DNA of 64,000 nt, from NCBI RefSeq assembly GCF_003286085.1, contig NW_020825313.1:5394001-5458000 (forward strand), read 5' to 3'. Below are positions 11,630 through 22,777 of the stretch, one piece after another. Each line of letters begins with the position of its first letter. Position 1 is the first letter of the stretch. The notes beneath the pieces were generated by a model. That model saw only the letters and a list, made by a program, of their open reading frames with translations. It was not told the DNA's origin and did not search any database. This DNA is from Drosophila persimilis. Taxonomy: Eukaryota > Arthropoda > Insecta > Diptera > Drosophilidae. The translations under genes were made by a program, and so were the position numbers.

Positions 11630-11955
11630 TGTTTGTAGGGGGGCGGACGAAGCTCAAGTCTCCAATGACGATATGGATGATGAAGTGAAACCTCCTGTAG
11701 CCGTCGCAAGAAAAGAAAATGCCGTGGTGCTTTGTGGTAAATGTGTAGTATTTATTTCGGGGGTCACGCGGTAGATCGTGCGTTTGAAACGGGGGTTGAA
11801 ACGTCACTAAACTAGGCCTTACGATCTATGGTCCATGATGGCTTGAGCGCCGGGTGGATAGTGGGTCGTAAAATCTCCCGAGCGCCCCTCCGAGCGCGCG
11901 AGAGTGAGTTGGGACCGGAGCGCACGAAGTTGGCACAGTGCACGGCACTCATCTG
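11630..11955 (-). repeat. Probable BEL1 5' LTR (right edge uncertain)
   Basis: The sequence starts at the expected LTR edge beside the primer-binding-type site and has no coding content. I found no second copy of it in the window and no target-site duplication, so its outer limit is a guess bounded by the start of LINE coding sequence near 11,956. Confidence 0.4.
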
Positions 11956-13925
11956 CTGCTGGCCTGAACACCAAGTATTTGTCATACTTAAAAAAAAATA
12001 AATCCAGGCTCTATAAAAAGTACCAAAAGTCGGGCTCCACGTTGGCCTTAGCTCTATACTCCTCCGCTCGCTCTCTGTTCCTTGCCATTAATAGTCAGTG
12101 CTATAATCATTACCTTTCACAATATAGTACAAACTTTTGTAGTGCTCCTGAAAAATTATATTCGTTCGTTAACTCTAAGCGTAAGTCAAACGCTTTTCCT
12201 CCGTCCCTTCATTACCAGAACAAAACAGAAGCTTCTGCTGTTGGTATTGCAAATTTATTCGCTACCTTTTTCCAAACAACGTACTCGTCTCATATTTACA
12301 GCGCATCCATTCCGTATCCGTTCCAGCTACCTCACGCTAACAGCAATTTTCTGTCTATTTTCGAGGCAAGCGTTGCTTTGCAAGGTTTGTCTTCTATGGA
12401 CATATCGTTTTCTGTGGGTCCATATAAGGTACCAAGTTTCATTTTAAAACACTGTACCTAGTCCCTTTGCAAACCCTTGACCTTTCTCTTCAACCTCTCT
12501 TTGGAACAGTTTTGTCTCCCTGTAATTTTGAATGAGTCCTACATCATTCCGCTTCACAAAAAAGGTTAAAGATCAAACATTGAAAACTATCGTGGTATCG
12601 CAAAGCTTTCCGCCATCGCGAAGCTTCTTGAGTTCCTGGTCACCCGGCAACTGCAACATCTTTGTTGCAGCTTGATATCTCCGTCGCAACACGGTTTTTT
12701 CAGACATCGTTCAACATCGACTAACCTTCTTGAGTTTTCTAACCTAATCCACCGTGGTTTTCAAATTGGTTTGCAGACGGATGTAGTTTTTACGGACTTC
12801 AGCAAGGCATTCGATTCTGTGAACCATGCTCTGCTTATTCACAAGCTCTCTTTATTAGGGTTCCCAACGAATCTTCTAGATTGGATTTTGTCCTTTCTCT
12901 CTAACCGTACTCAACGTGTTTTGTTTTCTAACGTGTTGTCAAATACTGTTAACGTTACTTCAGGTGTGCCACAGGGAAGTCATCTGGGCCCGCTTCTGTT
13001 TTTTTTATTTGTGAATGACCTTCCTCAAGTTATAACATACTCTACTACACTAATGTATGCTGATGATGTCAAAATCTGTCTTTCTTACTCTGATTGGTAT
13101 TTGCACACACGCCTTCAACTTGATCTAAGTGAACTACTGTTGTGGTGTTCAACTAATTTTCTTTTTCTGAACCTTTCCAAATGCAAACTTATGACATTTT
13201 ACCGTCGCGCTCCTCATTTTGTCCCATATGTTCTAGGAAATCATGTCCTTGAGCGAATTTCGAGTTTAAATGACCTCGGAGTCCTTTTTGATCATAAGAT
13301 GTGTTTTAACACCCATATAGCTGCAACTGTAAATAAAGCTAAGGGTGTTTTAGCGTTCATCAAGCTTTGGTCCAAGGAGTTTGACGACCCGTACGTTACG
13401 AAACAACTATACATCTCGTTAGTACGTCCTATATTGGAGTATTGTTCTTGTGTGTGGAGCCTGCAGCATAAAGAGCAGCAGGTTGTTATTGAATCCGTGC
13501 AAAAGCAATTTTTAATTTTTGCCCCCTAACTTTAACTGGGACTCGGGTAGAATCTTGCCACCCTACCGGTCTAGGCTAAATCTTATTGACCTGCCGTCGT
13601 TGCACCATCGCAGAATATGCAATGGCGTTATGTTCGTGCACAAGCTCCTTCTCGGGATTGTTGACTCCCAAACTCTGTTGGGTCAGATTGACTTGGCCGT
13701 CCCATCTAGACCTACCCGTACTTTTATGCCAATCCGTTTACCCATATGTAGGTCAAATTATAACTCCCTCTGTCATTCCTTATCCTTTGAACTGTCCCTT
13801 AGACTAATTGCATGCAATATTTATAATCACCTAAATTTAACTAACTTTTTACTTCTCTTTTTTCCTCCTTTTGTAATTAAGTAGCATTATTAACAGACAA
13901 TTGTTAATTTAATAAATAAATAAAT
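11956..13925 (+). mobile_element. CR1-like non-LTR retrotransposon, 5' truncated
   Basis: A plus-strand LINE fragment holding only the reverse transcriptase half of ORF2. The region upstream of the RT is in frame 11,904-12,461. After a stop and a shift, the palm follows in 12,672-13,529 with FTDFSKAFDSVNH, SGVPQGSHLGPLLF and YADDVK motifs. The thumb/C-terminal region continues in another frame from 13,519 to 13,884. It ends in an AATA-type simple repeat at about 13,908-13,925. The motifs place it in the CR1 group rather than jockey. The catalytic YADD survives but frames are broken and the endonuclease is missing, so it is a dead truncated insertion. Confidence 0.85.
12672..13529 (+). pseudogene. 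CR1-like reverse transcriptase fragment
   Basis: This is the longest open part of the LINE, 285 codons. Motifs in order are GFFRHRSTSTNL (finger), FTDFSKAFDSVNH (motif A with its Asp), SGVPQGSHLGP (motif B), YADD (motif C) and the GVLFDH and RPILEYCS motifs of the thumb. The protein would prime cDNA synthesis at a nicked target. It lacks the endonuclease and the N-terminal half of ORF2, and the frame changes right after its end. Confidence 0.85.
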
Positions 13926-14348
13926 ATTAAGGCTAGATTAACCAAATTTGGTATCCACACTCCTATTAGTTCTCACTATAAAACGTATATTTCAAAATTT
14001 CGCCAGACCCCCTTCCGACCACACAAAAAACGAAGATCTGTGGCATCCACAATATTGAAGATTCGAGAAAACTAAAAACGCACAGTCATAAAGAATGAAT
14101 ATATCTATCAGGTTGCTTAATCTGGATCAGATCGGATCATTTTTATAGCCAAAAGGAACAAATCAATTTGCAGTGGCTACGCAGCGCCCGACGACACGCT
14201 CAGACTGATTTTCTGTCTCTCTCGCACGCACTCTTTGTCGTGTCGTTTAATATTCGCGGCGTCTGCCGGAGGAGAGCCATAATGACTATGTATTGGGTAT
14301 AAATGGAGAGTTGCGGTCGCCGCAGCAACTCACAACGTTAGCACTCGT
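13926..14348 (+). repeat. Dispersed repeat R, copy 1 (right-hand part)
   Basis: The sequence matches 44,028 to about 44,448 with scattered substitutions, including TTTCGCC..CCCCTTCCG and GCAGTGGCTACGCAGCGCCCG stretches and the motif GTCTGCCGGAGGAGAGCCAT. It ends in a GGGTATAAA box followed by AGTTGCGGTCGCCGCAGC. The left part of the family, present at 43,342, is missing and is replaced by the CR1-like element's tail. I see no ORF in it. Confidence 0.8.
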
Positions 14349-15061
14349 TTCAAGTTAGAAACAGTTCAAAGTTTCTGATAGAAAATGAGCAGCACTGATT
14401 TTGACATGCCTTCTTATAAGTTCTCTATTAAAACTATTCAAAGTTTCATCAATGTTCCTTTATCTTCATGCTGCTTCATGTTGCGTCATGCACTTGAAAT
14501 TGTCACCGTCCGCTGTAGCTCAACGAGAGCTGGCGTTCACTGCAGTTTATGTCAGTAAATGGTGCATTAAAGTGGGAACAGGATAGTGTGCACCAAGCAG
14601 TTTACCTCTTATAAGCCGCATTAAAAGGACAATACTAACATGAGACTTTTGTTAAAATTTTTTTATTTTCGCCTTTTTATTGAAATGATAAGATTTCGTA
14701 TTTTGTAGGCAACACATAAAAAATCAAACCGACTTACTTATATTAAGGATGTTTATAATGTTTGTAATTGTTTATAATTTTCATGATGCCGTTATTTATG
14801 TTTACTATTTTTGTATTCATCCCTTTCGTAATAATCTCTAAGTTGTATGTATTTCTAACTAATTTTATTATATTTTTCCAACTAAGTTTTGTTAAAAGGC
14901 CTCGACAAAAACCAAAAACCCAAAATAGTAATTTAATTTCTATAAATATTTATTCGATGGGTAGATGGAATTAAAGACATTTCCACAAATTAACTGAACT
15001 AGTACCTATATCGGAACCGACGCATTATACTGTCGACTTACCTAAAATGATAAATGCAAAT
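14349..15061. other. Spacer between repeat R and WDR6
   Basis: An AT-rich spacer with no recognised gene. A small plus-strand frame starts at 14,384 (ATG, about 57 codons) some 85 bp after the TATAAA box of repeat R, but it matches nothing I know and may be chance. The last 400 bases, downstream of the WDR6 stop, contain AT-rich runs that could carry its polyadenylation signal. Confidence 0.4.
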
Positions 15062-18000
15062 TTATTTTAAATATCCGTTATCAAATAATGTACGACGTAA
15101 TATTTGAATTCCGCATCCGTAAAAATACATGCGCTGATGCTCATCTAGCAACATCCCTTTTATATCAGCTATACATGTGCATCCAACACGAATGAATTGA
15201 TGCGTCATCAAATTGATCCTATATATCTGTTTATCTACACTGCATGAATAACCAAATAGCTGAGATCCTTCACTTTCATTATCTTGTTGTAATGACACTG
15301 CATTAACCTGCGCATTGTGCAGACCCAAAAATGCTGTATTCTGCTGAACTGTGAAGTTATCCAAATTTAGAATGGTATACTGTATATTTTCGTCATCGCC
15401 GCCAGACAAAACGTGCAAAAGCTGTCCATAAATTTTTATATCTAAAGTATTAATGCCACCGTCGTGCAGCTGGAGCTGAAAACGTTGTTTGGAAAGCTTC
15501 TGGTCAAAACCGTAGATTTCCCCGTTGGTTGTTGTGATAAGCAATATACTTTTGCTATTGATCCAATGCATTTTAAGTGGACATCTTTTTATGTCCAGAA
15601 AATTAATTAAGTGTAGTTCTAAAGGTCTTTCAAAAAGCCAACGATAAACACGAATCTCTCCTTCAGCACTGGCTATATATAACGTAAAAATACCCGAAAG
15701 GGTATGCTGTGCGATGGAAATTGCCATCAATCTTGCTTCAAGAGCGCAGATTTTTGATTCTGACGTACTTAGCACTTTGTGGGTACACAGCTCACTAACA
15801 TTGCACGCACTAGCATCTTTTTCGTCAATTTGATTAATGCAAAGTTGAGATCGTCCGCCGACTGAGAAAATAAGCCACGTAAATAAACCATTTTCGAACT
15901 TATAGAGACAAGTTTCTAAACAACGTACACTTGAAATGTGGGAGTGAAGTTCGGCACAATGAATTAAATTGTCGTTGACTAGCTTGGCAATCTTTATAAT
16001 ATTATCATCACCTGCTGACAGAAGCAAGGGCGTAAGAGCATTGTGGCCCGTAAGAAGTTTTATTGTGTTACAATTACGAGCGTGCCAGTTAATACGCTGT
16101 ACATTTATCTCGTTGACTTCATTGCAAAGTGAGCTACGGTAAAAAAACACCTTTTTGTGCTTTATAAAAAATATACAAAGTATATCATTATGTAGATGGT
16201 AGTCCCAGTAACGATGCCCACCCCCACAAGCTATCTGCACGAGCACATCGTGTTTACGCGACCAGGCCACAATGTGATTATCATTGAAACCAAGAAGTAA
16301 ATCTTCACCTGGGGACGCTTCAACCCAACCTAATGGGACTCTCTCCCGTTGCAGAACTGTTAAACTATTATCAGCAAATCTCAAACGTAGATATTTTAAA
16401 TAAGGCTCATGGCCTCCGCTCATTACGTGGAGTTCGTGACTATTTATATTCAATAACTTTAAAAAAGTTGAACCCATGTTTCCATGCAAACATTTGACAG
16501 TATTTTTCAACTCAAAATTCTTCCCAGCACAGCGGTAGTATACCATGACGTGACCCTTACGATTACTTAAGAAGAGATATTTTTCTACTACAAGCAAGGC
16601 GGCAGTTGTCCAGGACCTACCAAAATTATTCAGCAAAATATGTGAATCCAAGTCCAACTTACGTCCCTTTAGAAGCTGGCAATTTCCTAATTCATCGGAT
16701 ACAAGATAATGTTCTTTGGTTAAAAAATGAAATGCTCGAATTGTCCCTTTCAGTCTTACGCCATCAAAAATTATCTCGAAATTTTTTTTTTTTACATTGT
16801 AACTGTGCAATGTTATTCTCTTATAACCACAAGTAGCAATGACTCCATCAAACGCTGCTAGCACTGTACGTTTGTAGTAGGGAAAATTCGACACTAGATA
16901 CCACTTTTCAACATGCGGCGATATTGTTTCTAGGTTCATATAAAATATACGATTTTTGCTACTTAGGCCAACAATAGTCTTATCATTAACAAATTTTAGC
17001 TTTCCGATAAACTCACTTGTGGCATCTATGTCATCCACCATGGTTAATCGGTTTTTCTGTCGGTTAAAAATGTTTTTAATGTTATAAGCAACTACATTTC
17101 CTATTGAACTGGTACTATAGAGTGTAGAAGTAGCTTTGTCAAAACCTAACCGCCATATAGGTGCCCCAAATTGTTGCCGACGTTTTAATAACAAATCACC
17201 GGAACAGTTCCAAATACACACATACGAATCCTCACCAGCACTTATTACACATACGCGGCCACCTGCATCATAAATGGTTATATCGTATTACCGTCCTTTT
17301 TTGTTAGGAAAGCTTACCATTTTCGACTATGATAGAGCTCATAACTCGTGAAGTATGTCCAAAGCAGCTAAACATAGGTTTTATATAGAAGGTTTTCCAT
17401 GAACCGACCTTTTGAATTTTCCAGAACTTCACAGAACGATCATCAGATGTAGTAACTAAAATCTTCAACGCCAGGTTAAAATTGATGGAGTAGATAACCC
17501 CATTATGTGCTTGAATACGTAACAGCAATGGATATATTTTTGTACAATTAATTGTATCGGAATCTACAGGACATTGTGTATGCCAAATCAACAATTCACC
17601 AAACGCATTTCCACTTATTATTGCCAAATCATTATAGTTATTGCCATACAGACGCGTATGGTAAAGCATGGAGCAATCGGTACAGCTTGCTAATTCCAAC
17701 ACAGAACAGACCATTGATGAGATGCTACACTGAAGGTATAAAAAGGCACTGTGAGACATGTGCACCACTAGCTTCCAATCTTTTTTTTCATCATTGTCAA
17801 AAATAACCGCAGCATTAATCCAGTCTCTTGTTTCGCCTTCGTAAATCAATTGAAACGGCTCACTTTTCTCATTAACGCTATAAATGAATAACGAGAATGC
17901 ATTTTCGCCATATAGCAATAACAGATGTTGTGCGTCATGACAAGAACTCAATGCAAATCCATGTACTTTAGATTGACGAGCGCCTAGTGGCAATTGAACG

Positions 18001-18172
18001 GATTCTTTCGGGGTATGCAAAACCGCTTGATTTCCATGGCCTCCACATAGCAAAACAATAACAAATTATAAAATAAAATGTACTATAAGTATATGCAGCT
18101 GTGGAAATACTTACCGACCAATATAAATTTGGATGACACGTGCAAACCCAATACGTCCGAAATTAACGTCAT
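15062..18172 (-). CDS. Wdr6: WDR6-family WD-repeat protein (three exons)
   Basis: A multi-blade WD-repeat protein. In characterised eukaryotes WDR6 partners the FTSJ1/Trm7 methyltransferase to 2'-O-methylate the wobble base of certain tRNAs, and acts in the cytoplasm. My model has exon 1 at 18,172-18,115, exon 2 at 18,040-17,318 and exon 3 at 17,262-15,062. Introns are 74 and 55 nt with GTAAGT/GTAAGC donors and AG acceptors. Exons sum to 2,982 nt, giving 993 residues and a stop, somewhat shorter than vertebrate WDR6. Diagnostic features are SDDRSVKFWKI near residue 225, a GHTSRV motif just before the second splice, and SAGEDSYVCIWNCSG across it at about 267-281. More blades follow, such as SAGDDNIIKIAKL near 670. 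The frame has no stop or frameshift. Assignment to WDR6 rests on motif and spacing resemblance; expression is not shown. Confidence 0.88.
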
Positions 18173-18448
18173 GACAAATCAAAGTTAGAGATGTACAATA
18201 TTAGATACACTCATAACACCAGCAAGATCTTTTTTTCTATAGTGATCGACCAGAATCTAAGGGTGGATTCCTGTTATGGCCTTTTCCCACAGGAAGCATC
18301 AAAGGGGAACGTTGGGATTTTTGAAAGATGTGACACACCGAAACCCACTGAGCACCATCCATCAAAAACAGCAGTTGACCATAATAACAACAAAATTTTG
18401 GTCTGTATTGTGCAATTTTAACAAGTTGATTGGAAGTTGATTAGGACT
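18173..18448. other. Sequence upstream of WDR6 with a coding-like motif (first copy)
   Basis: This holds the WDR6 5' flank and, on the plus strand at about 18,262-18,380, a short coding-like stretch (CYGLFPQ.., GNVGIFERCDTP, HHPSKT) that recurs in diverged form at 18,700-18,822. No complete gene can be drawn, and I do not recognise the motif. Confidence 0.4.
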
Positions 18449-18600
18449 TGGCTGGTGCTCCCTCGGCGTTTTCTGCTACTTCTTCTGAAATTCCAGCCTT
18501 CCCTGAGAAATCTTTACTTACACCAGCTTTCATTTTGTCGTCTTGTTCTTGGATTTTTATTTCTTGTCTTGCACGATTTATTATTGCTGGCGTGAATTAT
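18449..18600 (-). other. Unrecognised short coding-like frame
   Basis: On the minus strand a frame of about 50 codons ends at 18,449 with TAA. Its last part begins at an ATG near 18,540 and is rich in Glu, Ala, Lys and Ser (KAGVSKDFSGKAGISEE then GAPAKS). It looks like the charged C-terminus of a small protein or the last exon of a gene, but no upstream exon could be tied to it. It may be a decayed retrocopy. Confidence 0.3.
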
Positions 18601-18699
18601 TTTTTCTTGATGTTAATTTTTTTCAGGATTTCAAATAAAAACTAACTGCTAAACATCACATAGAAACGTTCGGATTCGAAACAGCCTAGATAGTTGGTG

Positions 18700-18830
18700 G
18701 ACTAATATGCTATTTATTGGCTCTGCACACTGAGTACATCCCGGGAAACGGTGGGACTTTTGACAGATGTGAAACTCCGAGGCAAACTGGAACCATCCAC
18801 CATCAGTCAAAAACAGGTGAGGCACAATAT
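18700..18830 (+). other. Second copy of the coding-like motif
   Basis: The plus-strand frame reads GNGGTFDRCETPRQTG and then HHQSKTG, clearly parallel to the 18,262-18,380 stretch (GNVGIFERCDTPKPTE, HHPSKT). Conservation of Cys, Thr-Pro and the basic end at protein level despite base changes suggests two exons or two gene fragments from an ancient duplication. The second is followed by a possible donor (GGTGAG at about 18,819). Confidence 0.35.
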
Positions 18831-19306
18831 TAAGTTCATAGTATTTTCGCGAAAAGCTTGTTATTTTTTTGTGAAAACTTAGCAATAGCAAGACTTTGCT
18901 ATTGTTCAAATGAAGAAGCAGCCAGCAAACTGGCAGAAAATGTTCTGCCTGCATGATCCGTCCAAGTCAACCTCTATTATGTACGAAAAGAATTCAGCAA
19001 CATCTGCAGAGAAAAACTTTTATCTGCCAACTAAAAAATATTTACTTGTATTTTTTTGGTTCTATCTTCTGACCATCCCAGATCAAGCCTTTAATGGCTC
19101 GGCCATTTCCATATACACATGGGAGCAATTTTTTTCGGCCAAATATCTATCAGCATGCTCTCCAGTTCGGCAGTTCCAGTTCCGTAAATCATTTTTTGTT
19201 GTGAATGCCAATTATTCAGAATTGCATTTGAAGCCCATCGGCTAACAATCGCATAGCAACGTGCGAAAAAAAATGGCAGGAGGGTTGATAATCAAATCGA
19301 TAGCTC
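18831..19306. other. Unassigned low-copy sequence
   Basis: A plus-strand frame from 18,910 (111 codons, Phe/Tyr/Lys-rich) is open but shows no family motif. It may be decayed coding sequence, because it directly follows the duplicated motif. Confidence 0.25.
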
Positions 19307-19314
19307 TATCGATA
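19307..19314. promoter_or_regulatory. DRE-type motif TATCGATA
   Basis: A perfect TATCGATA palindrome, the core of the Drosophila DREF-binding element common in housekeeping promoters. It sits in low-copy sequence next to further ATCGAT-like bases. It could serve a promoter in this interval, but it is over 1 kb from the WDR6 start and a single 8-mer may be chance. Confidence 0.35.
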
Positions 19315-19497
19315 CGGTCGATGGTTGAAAAATTAGTTGACCATCGACGGTTTCGGTTCACCATCCATGGTATCACCACTAACCATACAGTATATTGATG
19401 AGCCAGTTCATACCAGAAAGCGTCACACGATGGGTTACCAGTTTGAATACCCCAGAGACTTCGGCTATGGCATTCGGGTACTGACGATCATTCGGGT

Positions 19498-19648
19498 ACT
19501 GAATATCATTTGTGAGCCTTTTGCGATATCATTTATGAGTCGTTTTTGATATAAAATAATATCAAAAGAAATATTTTTTTCGAGCCCATAGCAGTATCAA
19601 AAAAGACTCATTAATGATATCGCAAAGGCTCACAAATGATTCCTTTGC
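19498..19648. repeat. Imperfect inverted repeat (hairpin) with a third direct part-copy
   Basis: Arms of about 45 bp lie near 19,502-19,548 and 19,594-19,640 (ATCATTTGTGAGCC, GCGATATCATTTATGAGTC and their complements) around a loop of about 45 bp. A further partial copy (AATGATATCGCAAAAGGCTC) follows at about 19,660-19,680. No coding content. It resembles the end structure of a small fold-back or hairpin-type element. Confidence 0.7.
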
Positions 19649-19805
19649 GAGCTATCATAAATGATATCGCAAAAGGCTCGCAAGAAATAGTTTTTTCGAG
19701 AGTTTTTTTTGGACCCGTTCCCATTTTGTTCCGTAATAAAAAATATTTTTAATTTGTAATATGAAATGAATTTAATGTATATATGTAATATGTATGAACT
19801 ATGTA

Positions 19806-20100
19806 CTAAAATTTAAGTTTTTTTGCATCACTTTTTTCCAATCTGACCTTCCGTTCCTGACCATACTGGAAATATTTTTGAGTTGTATGGTCGAAATCCT
19901 GATTGTCGATCGCAATCTTCTGTTTAAATGCATCTGTAGAAAATATAAAATATATTAAAAATTGGGGAATTACACAAGCTAAAATAGTAAAACTTACTTC
20001 GTAGTGCTAAAGTGGTTCGAAGTCCTCTTACACACTTTTTGGAGTCTGTCCCACGCATGTTCAGTAAACTGGAATGCATTACTTTCGCAAAGTAATTCAT
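19806..20100 (-). CDS. Candidate small spliced gene of unknown function
   Basis: Model: exon 1 at 20,100-19,998 and exon 2 at 19,933-19,806, joined across a 64-nt intron with a GTAAGT donor and a TTTTCTACAG acceptor. They make a 76-residue Lys/Arg-rich protein ending in KSDAKKLKF. Exon 2 is open only in this phase over 42 codons and looks like real protein. A second reading exists: the overlapping frame 20,380-19,994 (126 codons, with an EHAWDRLQKV stretch) also looks protein-like, but splices out of phase into exon 2 and stops within a few codons. One frameshift near 20,030 would fuse the two, so this may be a longer gene broken recently. I do not recognise the family. Confidence 0.45.
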
Positions 20101-20380
20101 TTTGTTGGAGTTCGAGTTCCGAAATATTTTGCCTATGATTCAATTTAACCTCAAAATCTCCAGTAGCTCTTTGCACGTGTCGAGCCTCTCCGATTTGCTT
20201 TTCTTTTGTAAGACATTTTATTTCTTTTATTAATAATGTACTTACCGATTGGCAGAAATTTCTTTTAAATGTGTAAGAGATGGTAGAGATTTTTAACTTA
20301 GCACTGCACAGTTCGACGAAAATAATTAAAATGACGGCGCAAGGAACGCCCGCTTTATTTGCACTTGTTTCTAATGCCAC

Positions 20381-20868
20381 TGATCTGTCGACACGTCATC
20401 TGTCGAGACGTGAACACAAAGCCGAAGGAGAATTGCCGGACCGAAGGCACACGAAAGCTTGCTTTTTTTTTGGCTTTCGACCGGCAGCACAGTCGCAGCG
20501 CTCTTTCCTATTGTTAAACTCCCACTCGCGAGCTCGTTTGCGAGCGTTTTGCGACACAAAAGCATATCGCTCGTACACAAGCTCGCTCGCGAGCATTTTG
20601 CGGAACTCTCGCAAAAGGCACGTTAGTTGGTTTGCTGGGATGAGAGAGCGCAGAGAGAACATCTTTGCATGTGTTAGTATACCGCATTATGTTTCAACAA
20701 AAACATGTGATTGTATGCTTCGAGATGTTTTTGAGTATGTTTTGAGATTTTTTTGAACGCTTTGCGGTTTTTTGTTCTTTTGTGCCTCCAGCATATTTTA
20801 ATCTATGTCTATGCCTATCCAGGTCACGACAAATAATTTTACGTTGCACTGTATTTTCAACTGTATGT
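20381..20868. other. Unassigned interval
   Basis: It holds alternating GAGCTCGC/GCGAGC-rich stretches at about 20,520-20,600 that are partly self-complementary. No gene or element is recognised; the frames here show no domain motif. Confidence 0.3.
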
Positions 20869-21640
20869 CTACACAGAAGGTCGAAAAAAGGTCGAACGAA
20901 AAAATGAGTTGTGCGGCTGAGGTTGGATCTCCGTTGGATATACTGAGTTAATATATACATATACATGTTCGAAATCATCAAGATAGACAAAGACTCTATT
21001 TTTAAAGTCCATTAATCGACGTATTGTTTGTGTAGTCCAAATTTGTTTTCGTAGGTCCAAAAGGCATGCCTCTGAATACCAAGGACGATTTGGTACAGTG
21101 AAGGCTGTTAGATCTCTGCAAGATTCCTTCAGATTTATTTGCCAAAGGCCGTGCTTCAGATCTAAAGATGAAATACTAAAGAAAAATACCATTTATCTTG
21201 GGTTGTGGATAAGCATACTTTATCGTCACTGAGTTGACTTTGCGTGAATCTAGATGCATACGAAATTTGCTATCCTGTTGTACTACTGAAACGGGGCTAT
21301 TCCAAGAACTAGCTGGCGGTGCTCCTTCTTTGACTCCTTAACTAAGCATATCATCGATTTCCGCATGAATCCTTTTTTCCACCGCCGGTGATACTGAGAA
21401 ATATCTCTGTTTTATTGGCTTCGCCGATGAAAGTAATTTGATTGACTTCTCTAACATAGACGTTTTCCCCATGCCTTCCGTATTCAAATAAATGCCGTTG
21501 TTGTTGTTCGGCATTTAACCATTCTGGGAACTCAATCGCATTTATTGAAAACGCTTTTACTAGTTTTTCCATCAGGCCAAAAGTATTCCAAAAATTCATT
21601 CCCAGATATATGTAGATTTTTTTATAATTAGGAATTATAT
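20869..21640 (-). pseudogene. Gypsy-class reverse transcriptase remnant
   Basis: Minus frames 21,192-20,869 and 21,674-21,351 hold parts of a Gypsy pol. The first has the SLDLKHGLWQI motif A region, the DLTAF.VP motif and RVFVYLDD around the catalytic site. The second shows a SITGGGKKDS-like piece of the region before the RT. The fingers and the segment between motif B and C are deleted or shifted, so no enzyme can be made. It belongs to a Gypsy lineage other than the Gypsy elements at 34-43 kb and 56-64 kb. Confidence 0.7.
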
Positions 21641-22000
21641 ATAAGGAAGGAGACGGCGAAAGCCAAATTGCCATCTGCAGCCAGCCGGTATGGTGTCCAT
21701 GATCCCCTCAAGTACATTGCCCAGCACTGGCAACAGACAGATACCCCGATATGAGGTAGCATCGGTCCGGTCCTTATCGGGTCCCTTCAGAAATGGGAAG
21801 TACCCTGTCTTCAGGCAGCGGGAATACATCGCTGTCATGTGCTGAGGGATGGCACGCCACAATTCCTTGCAAATGGCACCTTTGATGCCGTACATGCCGG
21901 GAGAGCGTCTGCTCTTCTACATGGCGACGCATGCATTAACCTCAAAAGCTTCGAGGGCTGGTGGAGCCTCGATCGGGTTGGAAATGTGTGCATTTCTGTA
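21641..22000 (-). pseudogene. R1-like LINE reverse transcriptase fragment
   Basis: Minus frame 21,895-21,635 holds KGPDKDRTDATSYRGICLLPVLG followed by GCRWQFGFR, characteristic of the finger region of R1-clade reverse transcriptases. A further piece upstream (KSRRSPGMYGI) lies in the same direction. Only about 110 codons remain, with no endonuclease, palm active site or tail, so this is a small truncated relic abutting the Gypsy remnant. Confidence 0.7.
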
Positions 22001-22182
22001 TTCCAGCAGTTTCAACTTGCTAATTACGTGCAATATAGGGTATATTCTTGCTTATAATCTAGTAATCCGGAATTTAATAATCCTCCATAAGTCTTACCAA
22101 ATATTTTTTCAATTATCTTTTCATAGTTTTGAAGTTTTAAATGAGACGGGACTATTGGATATAATTTACCTTGAATTTTTTT

Positions 22183-22777
22183 TTAATTTAAATATTTAGG
22201 AACTATCTTGACTTTCGGACAGTAAGAAGAAAAATTATCTTTATTGATGTTGAGGATTTGAGCGCTAGCTGCTGTTTTTGTTGCCACCTGTTGACAGGTT
22301 TCACAATTTGGTCTTATTATATCTTCAGCTCCGCAACCGAAGCAAAATATCATCTTGTCAGATTGCAATCTGCGTGTTTATGGCCAAACCTGCGACAATT
22401 CCAGCATTGTATCTCTTCTAAGGCTCTAGTTAATTTTAGCTCGAAAATTTCTTGTTCTAATAGATGGTTATTTGAACGTTCCTGGTCATACTCCAATTCA
22501 TTAATTTGCTTACGTGTGTTTGATTTCAGGTTAGCGGTGTTATTCTTCTGCTCACTCAAAAGCTTCACGTCTACGAACTTCTCAACTGGCTAACCGAATT
22601 GCTTTCTATATGCAATAACTCTTTTCTCTTAAACGGTCTCAGATTTCGTTTCAGAATTAACGATAGTTGACTCTCGCTAAAAAGGTATTGCAAGCGATCT
22701 AGTAAATGCATAACTCCGTTATTAAATTCGTCAATGCTTTCGTTGATTTGCTGCTTGCGATCTCTTACCATTACGAC
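22183..22777 (-). pseudogene. Gypsy-type gag remnant with zinc knuckle
   Basis: On the minus strand, frame 22,804-22,571 gives an RDRKQQINESIDEF..VMHLLDRLQ capsid segment. After a shift, 22,568-22,350 gives a coiled, Glu/Gln-rich stretch and the CCHC knuckle CWNCRRFGHKHADC, followed by a second CFGCGAEDI..CETC motif. It is interrupted at 22,778 by the gag-only BEL element. The same capsid segment recurs twice in the fold-back at 28-29 kb. Confidence 0.75.

Noticed and set aside
14384..14557. Small ORF downstream of the TATA-like box of repeat R as a real gene
   Set aside because: No recognisable protein and no second copy; kept only as a note in the spacer entry.
20280..20756. 158-codon plus-strand frame
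   Set aside because: Antisense to the candidate spliced gene over part of its length and Arg/Ser-rich elsewhere; no motif.
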